Below are positions 7,717-15,696 of a DNA stretch of 48,028 nucleotides, piece after piece. How positions within the stretch are numbered: the stretch's first letter is position 1; every line of letters begins with the position of its first letter. Source of the DNA: a virus. The notes under the pieces are model-generated. The model saw only the letters and a program-made list of their open reading frames with translations, searched no databases and was not told the origin of the DNA. Made by a program: the position numbers and the translations under genes. The stretch covers positions 1 to 48,028 of the IMG/VR virus record IMGVR_UViG_3300042398_000572. One strand, written 5' to 3'.

Positions 7717-7724
7717 TATAAATC
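7717..7724 (+). promoter_or_regulatory. Late promoter for the glycosyltransferase cassette
   Basis: TATAAATC on the plus strand, 7 of 8 bases of the T4 late consensus. The predicted start near 7730 leaves a 26-base leader with a GGAG ribosome binding site before the ATG at 7756. It faces a second late promoter on the other strand only 10 bases away. Confidence 0.6.
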
Positions 7725-7733
7725 ATCTGAGAC

Positions 7734-7741
7734 TATTTATA
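7734..7741 (-). promoter_or_regulatory. Late promoter for the minus-strand fibre genes
   Basis: Exact TATAAATA on the minus strand. The predicted start near 7728 gives a leader of about 22 bases before the ATG at 7706. It points towards the plus-strand promoter at 7717-7724, so each promoter lies within the first bases transcribed from the other. Confidence 0.75.
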
Positions 7742-7755
7742 ATTTCGGAGTTGTG

Positions 7756-8433
7756 ATGAAAAGCATCTTAATGTTAAAATATGGAACAAAATATTCCGCT
7801 GAAGATGTCAATAAAATCGTTGAAGATACTGGCAGGAAGTATACCTACGTATGCTTTACTGACGATCCGACAGGTTTAGACCCAATTGTTGTTGCTTGGC
7901 CGTTACCAGATGATATAGAAGGTCATTGGTATAAGATTTGGATGTTCAGTCAACGTGGATTTGGTGATGTTCTTTATCTAGACCTAGACATTCGTATTCA
8001 AAATAATATTGATCATCTATGGAATTACCTTGACATTCACCCAACAATCGCGTATACTTATTGGAAGAATAAAGAGTTTCCTGATCATGTCGGAGAGACT
8101 CATGGTATGCGCTACTTGAGTAACTACAACTCAAGTGTGATGATGTGGAAAGATGGAACTGTCAAACATATATGGGAACACTTCGAGCGCGACTCTGATT
8201 ACTACATGGTTAAATACTTTGGTGATGATAGATTTTTGTGGCACGAAGATTTTAGATTTAATTACTTTCCGAAAGGTGAGATATATTCGTTCGTATATGG
8301 CGCAGACTATTATGGCATAGATGATCACAATGAATCTTTCTGGTATAGACCAAGTTATACCATAGCATTATTAAATGGATTAGATCAGTTTCCTGGAGCA
8401 GATAAAGAATATGATGAACTTCGTATGCATTAA
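7756..8433 (+). CDS. Glycosyltransferase 1 of the plus-strand cassette
   Basis: 225 residues. It resembles GT-A fold sugar transferases: YLDLDIRIQ places a DLD metal- and nucleotide-sugar-binding motif at residues 76-78. The N-terminus has the KYGTKYSAEDVN signature shared by the next three proteins. Other shared blocks are CFTDDPTGLDP, NSSVMMW (acceptor-side region) and a late DDRFLWHEDFRF. An in-frame ATG at 7705 exists, but the ATG at 7756 has a GGAG ribosome binding site 5 bases away and aligns with the starts of its paralogues. Sugar donor and acceptor are unknown. Targets could be phage fibres, phage DNA or host surface polysaccharide. Transcription runs against the flanking structural genes. 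Confidence 0.8.
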   Translation: MKSILMLKYGTKYSAEDVNKIVEDTGRKYTYVCFTDDPTGLDPIVVAWPLPDDIEGHWYKIWMFSQRGFGDVLYLDLDIRIQNNIDHLWNYLDIHPTIAYTYWKNKEFPDHVGETHGMRYLSNYNSSVMMWKDGTVKHIWEHFERDSDYYMVKYFGDDRFLWHEDFRFNYFPKGEIYSFVYGADYYGIDDHNESFWYRPSYTIALLNGLDQFPGADKEYDELRMH

Positions 8434-9169
8434 GTGGGGTGATAAGTATCCCGCCAAATATGTGAATAATCTTTACAACATGGTAAAGAAGAACTACCCC
8501 AACCTGTTCACATTTACATGTTATACTGATGATGCCGATGGTTTAATTTGCGATACTGCACCTATACCAGACGATGGTATTCTACATCCAAAATATTGGT
8601 TTGGTAAAGAAACCTTCTGTTTCGATCGAGCAAAGTTCTTAGTATTCAATTCGCACAGCTGGTTAGGATATGAAGGCAACTGGTGCTACTTAGATCTTGA
8701 TGTAGTAATCCAAGAAGATATATCTGACATAGAAGAACTTGCGCAGAAACCTCGTATCATTCAATGTCGTTGGCAACCAGAATCTCAGAAACACGACAGA
8801 TTGTTTATTGAGATTCGCGGAACTTTTTTCAACTCCAGTATGATGCTTTGGCCTGGAAAATCATGCGAACACATTTACAGAGATGTTTTAAGCAATTCAG
8901 AATCCGTATTCAAAACTTTCTTTAAGGGAAGTGACAACTATCATTACTGGAGGCAGAGAGATTTCTGGAAAGATATTCCTGGTGGTTGGATTTATTCTTG
9001 GAATCGAGGCAAGCATTATCCCGACGATGTCAAACGATTTAAATTTCGACCAGATGCTAAGATCTGTTTGTTCAACACAGACAATGTTCCACATCCATCC
9101 GCCAGAGAACAGGAAGAATTATCTGACTGTTTAGACGAAAACATTATTAGATTATGGAACTGCGAATGA
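8411..9169 (+). CDS. Glycosyltransferase 2 of the cassette
   Basis: 252 residues, a paralogue of its neighbours. Shared blocks are IKWGDKYPAKYVNNLY, CYTDDADGL, HPKYWFG, YLDLDVVIQEDIS (DLD at residues 95-97), NSSMMLW, DNYHYWRQRDFW and GGWIYSWNRGKHYP. The gene overlaps the end of glycosyltransferase 1 by 23 bases. A second ATG directly follows the first (8414) and could be the true start. The predicted enzyme is soluble with no signal peptide or membrane segment. Its substrate cannot be read from sequence. Confidence 0.78.
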   Translation: MMNFVCIKWGDKYPAKYVNNLYNMVKKNYPNLFTFTCYTDDADGLICDTAPIPDDGILHPKYWFGKETFCFDRAKFLVFNSHSWLGYEGNWCYLDLDVVIQEDISDIEELAQKPRIIQCRWQPESQKHDRLFIEIRGTFFNSSMMLWPGKSCEHIYRDVLSNSESVFKTFFKGSDNYHYWRQRDFWKDIPGGWIYSWNRGKHYPDDVKRFKFRPDAKICLFNTDNVPHPSAREQEELSDCLDENIIRLWNCE

Positions 9170-9984
9170 GAGTTAATTACGTCTGTTGCAAATGGGGGAC
9201 GAAATACTCTGCGGAGTTTGTTAATCGTCTTTATCGAATGACAAAGAAACATACTCCAGATAATTTTGAGTTTCACTTCTATTGCTACACAGACAATAGT
9301 GAAGGGTTTGACGCTGAAATTAAAGTCATTGACTTCCCAGACATTCCCGACATCCATCCGAAATACTGGTTCGGATCTGAGGATTTCAAATACGGTATGG
9401 CACGTTGTTGGGACAGACCAAAGACTTTTATCTTCAACACCCACAACTTCGCAGAAGATAAACCAACTGGCAGATTTGTATTCTTCGATCTGGATGTAAT
9501 TATTCAGAACGACTTATCGCCAATAATCACTTATGACCTAGAGAATCCTACTAAGTTACGTTCTTGGTGGCAAGACCCTCGCCCGATGAAGTCGCGCAAC
9601 TTTAAGTTAGCGCATGGTGCATATACCAATGGCAGTTGTATGGTGTGGTCAGATGATCAAACAGAATGTATCTGGCAAGATGTCCTAGAGCATCAAGAGC
9701 GTATTTGGTTCACGTTTACAGATGGAACTGACAACTATCACAGTTGGCGTTGGGGTGACTTTAGTGATACTCCACTTTGGGCACACTTCCCAAGCACATT
9801 TGCTTACTCATATAATCGTGGTCGAAACTGGCACGAAGGTGACTTAGAAGTCGGAATATATAGAAAGGACTGTATCCTTTGTGTGTTTAATGTTGACTTA
9901 CTTCCATTTCAGGACAACAGCAGAGGTAAAGTGAAGCAAGAGTCGCTTGTCGACCCTGATCTTTTAGAGCATTGGAATGTATGA
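9166..9984 (+). CDS. Glycosyltransferase 3 of the cassette
   Basis: 272 residues from the ATG at 9166, which overlaps the previous stop as ATGA; an ATG 12 bases earlier (9154) is also in frame. Motifs shared with glycosyltransferase 2 are especially close: CKWGTKYSAEFVNRLYRMTK, HPKYWFGSEDF, FFDLDVIIQNDLS (DLD at residues 108-110), NGSCMVW, DNYHSWRWGDF and YSYNRGRNW. This pair looks like the most recent duplication in the array. It is probably a GT-A type transferase; donor and acceptor are unknown. Confidence 0.78.
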   Translation: MRVNYVCCKWGTKYSAEFVNRLYRMTKKHTPDNFEFHFYCYTDNSEGFDAEIKVIDFPDIPDIHPKYWFGSEDFKYGMARCWDRPKTFIFNTHNFAEDKPTGRFVFFDLDVIIQNDLSPIITYDLENPTKLRSWWQDPRPMKSRNFKLAHGAYTNGSCMVWSDDQTECIWQDVLEHQERIWFTFTDGTDNYHSWRWGDFSDTPLWAHFPSTFAYSYNRGRNWHEGDLEVGIYRKDCILCVFNVDLLPFQDNSRGKVKQESLVDPDLLEHWNV

Positions 9985-10667
9985 TGATTAATATTTACAC
10001 AGTAAAGTGGGGTGGCAAATATGGTCCAGAACATGTCAACCGTGTTTTTGATCAATGCCGTGAACACATAACAACCGATTTTAATTTTTACTGCTTAACT
10101 GAACATCCGCTTGATCTAAATCCAGAAATTACTGTTATCCCTTTACCAGAAAATAACTACTACGAGAAATGGTGGAACAAACTGCATTTATTCGATCGCA
10201 GGATAATCAGGCAGCAAGGTGAGAAATTGTTCTTAGATTTAGATATTGAGATCCAACAGAATATTGACTGTATTGTAGATTACGATACAGTGGATAAATT
10301 GACGTTCGTCCGCACCCACTGGCACAACATGAAGAAAATGAAAACAGACACAAAGGATATTCCGCACAAATATACGGATCTCAATTCTAGTGTTCTGAGA
10401 TGGAACGACAGATTAGATATCGATAAGATTACCAAGTTCGTCAGGGATTATCCCGACCAGATGTTTTATTATTATCGAGGACTCGACAACCTATTTGGTC
10501 ATCAGAGAGAACGTCTGCTAAAGATTAATTTTTTCCCAGATGGTTGGGTGTATAGTTACAACTACGGATATATTTGGCCAACAGATGTGAGAGAACAAGT
10601 TATCCGCGAAGAACCACTTATTTGCTTATATGATTCAATGGAAAGACCACAAGATGTTAAACTATAA
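9981..10667 (+). CDS. Glycosyltransferase 4 of the cassette
   Basis: 228 residues starting at the ATG at 9981, which overlaps the previous stop (ATGA). Shared signature: VKWGGKYGPEHVNRVF, FYCLTEHPLDLNPEITVIPL, FLDLDIEIQQNID (DLD at residues 86-88), NSSVLRW, LDNLFGHQRERL and FFPDGWVYSYNYG. The short acceptor region between N-terminus and DLD resembles glycosyltransferase 1 more than 2 and 3. Stop-start overlaps through the array indicate one co-translated unit. Confidence 0.78.
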   Translation: MMINIYTVKWGGKYGPEHVNRVFDQCREHITTDFNFYCLTEHPLDLNPEITVIPLPENNYYEKWWNKLHLFDRRIIRQQGEKLFLDLDIEIQQNIDCIVDYDTVDKLTFVRTHWHNMKKMKTDTKDIPHKYTDLNSSVLRWNDRLDIDKITKFVRDYPDQMFYYYRGLDNLFGHQRERLLKINFFPDGWVYSYNYGYIWPTDVREQVIREEPLICLYDSMERPQDVKL

Positions 10668-11313
10668 CTATTTGAATAATTACCGAAATTGGGGCGATGG
10701 ATTAGAAAAGATTGCACACGAGATGCCGTGGAAGCACGAGGATTTTCGTAAGTCTATGAATCCAAATACAATGGATGCTGCTATCTGGTTGGTTGAAAAT
10801 CTTCAGGAAGTCACTCAAGACCCCGATCCATTGAATATTACTATTCTAAATTCTTGGTTAGGATTTCCGTTGGTTCCACTTCTGTGCGAAAATCTAAATG
10901 TTAAGAAAATCAACTTGATCGATATCGACAAAGATGCACTAGAACTATCAAAAGTATTCAATCGTTACTATAATAATGATAGAGGCATCGAACTCAATCA
11001 CATCAACTGGGATATTCCTTTTGCATATCATGACATTAATGCATTAGAAACAGATGTTGTCATTTCTCTTTGTTGTGAGACCATGTATCCTCTGAAGAAA
11101 ATGACAACAGCAAATCCAGATTGTATCTTTGCATGCCAGTCATCTAACGTATTCAAGGAAATGTATGGTATTAATTGCGTGCCAACGATTGAAGAGCACA
11201 TCGAGAATATTGGAGTTACTGATGTTTTTTACGAAGGTAAAATTGAACAGTCCTACTGGTCTTGGGATGGTAAGGTAAACTTTGATCGCTTCATGGTAAT
11301 AGGGAAGAAATGA
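10654..11313 (+). CDS. SAM-dependent methyltransferase-like protein
   Basis: 219 residues from the ATG at 10654, chosen because GGAAAG lies at ribosome binding distance; an ATG at 10630 would add 8 residues. Residues 62-77 (ITILNSWLGFPLVPLL) are at the place of the SAM-binding loop of class I methyltransferases. KKINLIDIDKDALELSKVFN (84-103) looks like the second strand with the acidic residues that bind the SAM ribose. ETDVVISLCCETMYPLKKM fits the following strand. The usual GxGxG is not intact, so activity is uncertain. It overlaps the end of glycosyltransferase 4 and may modify the same glycan or target. Confidence 0.65.
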   Translation: MLNYNYLNNYRNWGDGLEKIAHEMPWKHEDFRKSMNPNTMDAAIWLVENLQEVTQDPDPLNITILNSWLGFPLVPLLCENLNVKKINLIDIDKDALELSKVFNRYYNNDRGIELNHINWDIPFAYHDINALETDVVISLCCETMYPLKKMTTANPDCIFACQSSNVFKEMYGINCVPTIEEHIENIGVTDVFYEGKIEQSYWSWDGKVNFDRFMVIGKK

Positions 11314-11314
11314 T

Positions 11315-11950
11315 ATGGCAAGAGCAAGGATCGTCGCACCTCCACCGCAAGATTATATACCAGAACCATTAGTACCACCGCCGCCGCCACCCTGGATGGA
11401 TTCTCCACCTGAGGAAGTAGTCGCGGAACAATGGATAGAGGGCAATTTAGAAGAAGAAATTGTATGCAATGAACCTTCCCAAGAAGAACTTGAGAAGGAA
11501 AGAATTGCCCAAGAAAAGTATGAAGAATTACAGCGACAGAAAGTAGAACAAGAATCTAAAGTTTCTGCAGAACTGCAAAGTTTACGCGAAGAAAACCAAA
11601 AACTTATTCGCGAAAAAGAGGCAGCAGAAAAAGCACGGGAAGATCAAATTGTAAAGGTTCGACAACAGGCAACTGATCAAAAAGGCAGTCAGTTGAACAT
11701 GGTCGAAGCAAGGAAACCTTCCTTACTTAGCAGATTAAAAGATTTCCTAAGACGCCGAAGAATTCAACTTGCCACTGTTCCTCGTGCAAATTACGAGAAA
11801 GCAATTATTCATCAAGCAGCAGTTGCCGTTCCAAAAATGCTAGATGAGATTGAAAAGATGCACGAAAGTTTGACTATCTTAGAAGAACTATTGGCAAAAC
11901 ATAAAGAACGCGAAAAGATTAACCGAAGTGAGAAGCATCCTCGCCAGTAA
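11315..11950 (+). CDS. Proline-rich coiled-coil protein of unknown function
   Basis: 211 residues. Residues 1-35 are proline-rich (VPPPPPPWMDSPPEEV). Residues about 53-115 form a highly charged predicted coiled coil (EELEKERIAQEKYEELQRQK, then ELQSLREENQKLIREKEAAE). A basic patch KDFLRRRRIQL follows, then another helical region to the end. No family was recognised. It is last in the plus-strand cassette and its final 32 bases overlap the end of the opposing oxygenase-like gene. It could scaffold the sugar-modifying enzymes or be a virion protein; this is a guess. Confidence 0.6.
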   Translation: MARARIVAPPPQDYIPEPLVPPPPPPWMDSPPEEVVAEQWIEGNLEEEIVCNEPSQEELEKERIAQEKYEELQRQKVEQESKVSAELQSLREENQKLIREKEAAEKAREDQIVKVRQQATDQKGSQLNMVEARKPSLLSRLKDFLRRRRIQLATVPRANYEKAIIHQAAVAVPKMLDEIEKMHESLTILEELLAKHKEREKINRSEKHPRQ

Positions 11951-12596
11951 TATCTTCAATCATTGAGCGCCAAATTTCTAGATGCGGCACAACATAACCT
12001 AATGTTAATCTCTTTGCAGAGTTACCGCAGCAGTGATAAACAATTTTATTAGGATCGCTGCGGTCACCAAAATATCCAACCTTACATGACCAACCAACAG
12101 GATCCACCATAGTAACGATTTCTTTTGTTACTGGATCTAAGTAGCGGAAGTATCCACCATTTTCTTCTGCATTATATGTGATCAGAATATTGTATCCTGA
12201 TGCATTCCAGTTGGTATGCCATCCCATGAAACCATTTTCAGGATAGTAAGTAAACACAGCATTGTTTCTAGCGCCGAGATAACTGATCAGTTCTCTATTG
12301 GTTTCTTGTTGCCTTCTGCCATATTCAGAAGGGAACCATGGTTGTCCATGTGCCTGTGACATGTCAGTACACCATGCTACATCCGGAAACCCGACATGTC
12401 GTTCACCCTTGCCAACGATATGGTTTAGATATTGCTCATCGGTAGCAGTGTCGACTGTCAATCCACCACGACGCTTTTCTTGATGCTCTTCTGGACCCAA
12501 CACAAGATGCTGATCATTTTGGGCGAAGAACCATTCTGTGAATGGATCTAGAATATCGCTTAGTTCTTTAGAAACTGATTTTGTAAATTGTAGCAT
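11919..12596 (-). CDS. 2OG-Fe(II) oxygenase-fold protein with HxN
   Basis: 225 residues. The region GFMGWHTNWNASGYNILITY, followed by GGYFRYLDPVTKEIV and a later VYHCCGNSAKRLTLGY, has the layout of a double-stranded beta-helix 2-oxoglutarate dioxygenase: H127, then H188, then R196 eight residues on for 2OG binding. The usual HxD iron motif is H127-T-N129, so one ligand is Asn. Such WHTN proteins may be a divergent family in marine phages (recollection, not checked). Possible roles are hydroxylation of a protein, nucleotide or glycan. It is the last gene of a three-gene minus-strand operon and overlaps the opposing gene tail to tail. Confidence 0.65.
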   Translation of the reverse strand: MLQFTKSVSKELSDILDPFTEWFFAQNDQHLVLGPEEHQEKRRGGLTVDTATDEQYLNHIVGKGERHVGFPDVAWCTDMSQAHGQPWFPSEYGRRQQETNRELISYLGARNNAVFTYYPENGFMGWHTNWNASGYNILITYNAEENGGYFRYLDPVTKEIVTMVDPVGWSCKVGYFGDRSDPNKIVYHCCGNSAKRLTLGYVVPHLEIWRSMIEDITGEDASHFG

Positions 12597-12607
12597 GTGT
12601 GTCCTGT

Positions 12608-13303
12608 TTAACTTAGTAAAGAATGTGGAATTGTGTAATGATAAATCACTACTGGTTGCCCCTGTAATTCTTCTTTTTTATATCCGGAAACAAAGTTCCA
12701 CCTAGCATCTGGATCAGGGAATCTGGCAGTCTTAACACCAAAATCGTAATGATTCAGAAGTCTCCACATTGTGAAGGTATCCCACTGTAGCGCAGATTCG
12801 GGATAATGTTTACGATCCCATCCTGGTTTATTCTGCTCCCAATACTCACCATACCATGCACGCATAAGGTTTAATGTTTGTTCATTATTTCGATAGACGA
12901 ACAACCCACAGTGCTCAGTCATTTCTTCCGTATCAGATAACTTAGTCAGTGCTGCGTTATATGGACGATTGGCAGTGAAGATGATATCGATATCCTCTGG
13001 GATCTGGTCGAAAATCTTTTGGATATCTTCATGTTCGACTTCGGTGTCGCAATCCATGTAAACTGTCAGATCGTATGGAGTTTGATCAAGCGCCCACAGT
13101 TTTGCTCGCTTGTCCCGTGGGACATTTTCAGTAATGACAGTGTCGAAGATTTCATAATCATCTGGTTGCACCCATTCCTCATGTGTGAAGAATGTAATAT
13201 GTGCATCAGGATAGAAGTCGCGCAGAGATATAGCAGAATTTCTTGCTGCTCTATAGTAACCTTTTCTTACTGTTGCGACGTAAAGAAAACCATTATTCTG
13301 CAT
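12608..13303 (-). CDS. Glycosyltransferase (GT-A fold, DCD motif)
   Basis: 231 residues from the ATG at 13303, which overlaps the end of the upstream gene by 11 bases; an ATG at 13330 would add nine residues. The N-terminus FLYVATVRKGYYRAARNSAI and the later LTVYMDCDTEVE (DCD at residues 84-86) fit a nucleotide-diphospho-sugar transferase of the GT8-like type. HCGLFVYRNN and RWNFVSGYKKEE follow. It is not closely related to the four plus-strand enzymes, which use DLD. Together with the oxygenase-like gene it may decorate a phage or host structure. Confidence 0.72.
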   Translation of the reverse strand: MQNNGFLYVATVRKGYYRAARNSAISLRDFYPDAHITFFTHEEWVQPDDYEIFDTVITENVPRDKRAKLWALDQTPYDLTVYMDCDTEVEHEDIQKIFDQIPEDIDIIFTANRPYNAALTKLSDTEEMTEHCGLFVYRNNEQTLNLMRAWYGEYWEQNKPGWDRKHYPESALQWDTFTMWRLLNHYDFGVKTARFPDPDARWNFVSGYKKEELQGQPVVIYHYTIPHSLLS

Positions 13304-13748
13304 CGACTGATTCTCGAACAATAGCAGCATTCGCTTCTTCTTGTTGTAGGAGAATGACAGTATAAGCAGTAACTTCCATAATGTTCTTTGCTTTACGGAT
13401 CTTGGACTTCAACTCGCGATTCTTTGAAGACTTAATTAGATCGATCTCGAATGCATCCAGTTTGGCAGCGAACAGTTGCTCTTGCTGCATACGAGTCTTG
13501 TCAACCTTCTGGCGTTCAATGTTATGCTTGATATGTTGATTGCGGTCATCAAACCGTTTCTTGGTATTCGCATCAATCTGCTCAATACTAAACTTCTTCA
13601 TTAACTCATCAAAGTCACGGTTAGTTCCGTCATTCATAATCGATGCAGTTGCTCGTTTACCCGTATCAGAGTAAACGAACTCTGCGATAACATGTTGTTT
13701 TTCTTTGTTCGCCCAGTAAGGATTTTCAATAGTGCGGTTGGTAGTCAT
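13293..13748 (-). CDS. Conserved-looking coiled-coil hypothetical protein
   Basis: 151 residues. The N-terminal 45 residues (ENPYWANKEKQHVIAEFVYS followed by DTGKRATASIMND) look like a small beta domain. Residues about 65-125 are highly charged and helical (NIERQKVDKTRMQQEQLFAA). No enzyme motif is visible. It is the first gene behind a sigma70-like promoter and heads the glycosyltransferase and oxygenase operon. Its function is unknown. Confidence 0.65.
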   Translation of the reverse strand: MTTNRTIENPYWANKEKQHVIAEFVYSDTGKRATASIMNDGTNRDFDELMKKFSIEQIDANTKKRFDDRNQHIKHNIERQKVDKTRMQQEQLFAAKLDAFEIDLIKSSKNRELKSKIRKAKNIMEVTAYTVILLQQEEANAAIVRESVDAE

Positions 13749-13775
13749 TCAAATCTCCAATAAAATAAATTTCAA

Positions 13776-13809
13776 TATTATATATACGCCATTTTAATGC
13801 AAAAGTCAA
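13776..13809 (-). promoter_or_regulatory. Sigma70-like promoter for the three-gene operon
   Basis: On the minus strand, TTGACT (13809-13804), a 17-base spacer, then TATATA (13786-13781) continuing into TATAAT. It sits in the largest gene-free gap of this region, just after the stop codon of the repeat fibre gene, and lies about 30 bases before the ATG at 13748. No late TATAAATA element is nearby, so this operon may be transcribed early by unmodified host RNA polymerase. Confidence 0.65.
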
Positions 13810-13814
13810 GGTTT

Positions 13815-15692
13815 TTATGTGGTGCGAACCCAAAGTTTTATCGTCGATACCGTTTCCTTGGTTGCAATTACTGTTGCACCAGAGAAGTTTTGCGAGTATG
13901 TTCCGCTAAAGTTACTGGCATAATTTCCTGCATAGTTTCTAGAACCTGAGTAGAAACCTGTGTAGTTACCCGAGAAAAACCCAGTGTAGTTACCTGTGTA
14001 TGTTGCAGTTCCTGCGAAGAATCCAGTATAAAACCCTGTAAAGAATCCAGTATAGTTACCTGTGTATGTCGCAGTTCCAAGATAGTTACCCGAGAAGAAC
14101 CCAGTATAAGTGCCCGAATATGTTCCAGTGTAGGTTGCTGGACCAACATAGTTTCCTGTGAAGAATCCTAAGAAGTTCCCGAGATATGTTCCAGCATAGT
14201 TTGCAGCATAGTTTCTAGATCCCGAGAAGAATCCAGTATATGTTCCGAGGTAGTTACCTGCATAGCCACCAATGGGGGCGTAGTTTCTTGACCCAGCATA
14301 CGTTCCTAAGTAGTTACCGCTGAATGAACCAAGATAGTTACCTGTAAAGTTATTTGCATAAGTTCCAAGGTAGTTACCAGCGTAAGCAATTGTGCCCACG
14401 AAACCACCAAAGAATGGTGTGTATGTTCCGAGGTAGTTACCACTGAAGTTACCAAGATATGTCCCAGAGAAGTTTCTTGAATATGTTCCAAGGTAGTTAC
14501 CTGCATAGTTACCCGCATAGTTTCTTGAACCAGCATAAAATCCTAGGTAGTTACCGCTGAAGTTTCCAGCATAGTTACCAGCATAGTTTCTTGAACCAGC
14601 ATAAAAACCAGTGTAGTTACCACTGAAGTTTCTTGTATAATTTCCAGAATAACCAGCAGTCCCTACAAAGTTTCCAACATAATTTCCTGAGAAACCTTGT
14701 GAGTAAGATCCTGAATAGTTTGCAGGTCCAACAAAGTTACCCGTAAAGTTATTTGCGTATGATCCAGAGTAATTTCCTGAGTAGTTTGCTGGTCCAACAT
14801 ATCCACCGCTGAAATTATTTGCAAAGTTACCCTGGAATGTCCCAGCATAGTTTGCAGTATAGTTTCTCGAACCTGAGAAGGTGCCGAGATAGTTACCAGA
14901 GAAGTTACCCAGATAGTTCTGTGGTGTTACTTGCTCTCTGGTGTCAGAAAACTCATTGCCCATTTCAACCCAAGTACCGCTTCCTGGTGCTGTAGATTGA
15001 ACCTTATATGTGCCAATTCCTGTATCAATGATTCTGTTTCTGAAATTCGGAAGCATTTGTAGAATTTCAGAAGATGACATTTCTTTGACATCTTTGGTAT
15101 CAATAAGTCTTAGTGGTCTAAGATTAGAGTCTGACAGTGTAGTTGCAGCAGTTTTCTGCCACAGATATGTTACAGTGTTTCCACCATTGGCAACGTCAGT
15201 CAATGTGTAACGAGCAACCCAAGTTCCACCAGATGGTGCTGTTGGTTGGAGGCGATATTGCCCTGCAGCATATGTAGACTCGGTGATCATAGCATTGATC
15301 GCATAGTCTAGGATTTCAGTATCAATTTGACCATCAGTCATTTCTTTAATACCATCGTCATATTTCAAAGGACGATTGGTGATATTTTCTGTCGCGGCAG
15401 CAGTAACCTGTTTAGCAGTGTATGTGACAGTATCAACCGCACCAGTTGCTGGGTGGGTTCCTGTTGCTTCTTGTCTATCAGTATCAGAGAATGTTCCGAT
15501 AGAAGTACCAGAACCACTATTGTTTGTGGTGATGTTAATTTCGGCAGTGCCAGTACCATCTGAGTTTGCACCAAAGGAAACTGTCAGAGTTTGTGCAATA
15601 TAATTTTTTACTTCATCGACAGACATCTGTTGTAGACCCTGCCAGTTTGCAGCAGAAACAGGTGTTGCTGAAGATTTGTTTCTCAAAACCAT
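13815..15692 (-). CDS. Repeat fibre A (Gly/Asn/aromatic tetrapeptide repeats)
   Basis: 625 residues. Residues 1-255 form an N-terminal region shared with the next gene (VDEVKNYIAQ, AEINITTNNSGSGTSIGTF, ENITNRPL, SGGTWVARYTLTD, NTVTYLWQKT, FRNRIIDTGIGTYKVQ). Residues about 256-600 are a run of four-residue units of the form N-(Y/F)-x-G, for example NYSGNYSGSYANNF and NYAGNFSGNYLGFYAGSRNY. The C-terminal 25 residues (FSGATVIATKETVSTIKLWV) are again shared with the paralogue. The regular spacing of Gly and aromatics suggests a fibrous or solenoid adhesin. The role in host binding is inferred from position and repeats only. Confidence 0.75.
   Translation of the reverse strand: MVLRNKSSATPVSAANWQGLQQMSVDEVKNYIAQTLTVSFGANSDGTGTAEINITTNNSGSGTSIGTFSDTDRQEATGTHPATGAVDTVTYTAKQVTAAATENITNRPLKYDDGIKEMTDGQIDTEILDYAINAMITESTYAAGQYRLQPTAPSGGTWVARYTLTDVANGGNTVTYLWQKTAATTLSDSNLRPLRLIDTKDVKEMSSSEILQMLPNFRNRIIDTGIGTYKVQSTAPGSGTWVEMGNEFSDTREQVTPQNYLGNFSGNYLGTFSGSRNYTANYAGTFQGNFANNFSGGYVGPANYSGNYSGSYANNFTGNFVGPANYSGSYSQGFSGNYVGNFVGTAGYSGNYTRNFSGNYTGFYAGSRNYAGNYAGNFSGNYLGFYAGSRNYAGNYAGNYLGTYSRNFSGTYLGNFSGNYLGTYTPFFGGFVGTIAYAGNYLGTYANNFTGNYLGSFSGNYLGTYAGSRNYAPIGGYAGNYLGTYTGFFSGSRNYAANYAGTYLGNFLGFFTGNYVGPATYTGTYSGTYTGFFSGNYLGTATYTGNYTGFFTGFYTGFFAGTATYTGNYTGFFSGNYTGFYSGSRNYAGNYASNFSGTYSQNFSGATVIATKETVSTIKLWVRTT
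13880..14925 (-). repeat. 12-base-period coding repeats in fibre A
   Basis: Degenerate tandem units encode N(Y/F)xG. On the plus strand phrases such as aggtagttacc and catagtttct recur many times. Higher-order copies of about 60-70 bases (for example the SRNYAGNYAGNFSGNYLGFY type) are visible. Unit boundaries are approximate. Confidence 0.8.
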
Positions 15693-15696
15693 GTTT

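Noticed and set aside
7705-7755. N-terminal extension of glycosyltransferase 1 from the ATG at 7705
   Set aside because: It would place the start codon before the late promoter and lacks a ribosome binding site; the ATG at 7756 has both signals and matches its paralogues.
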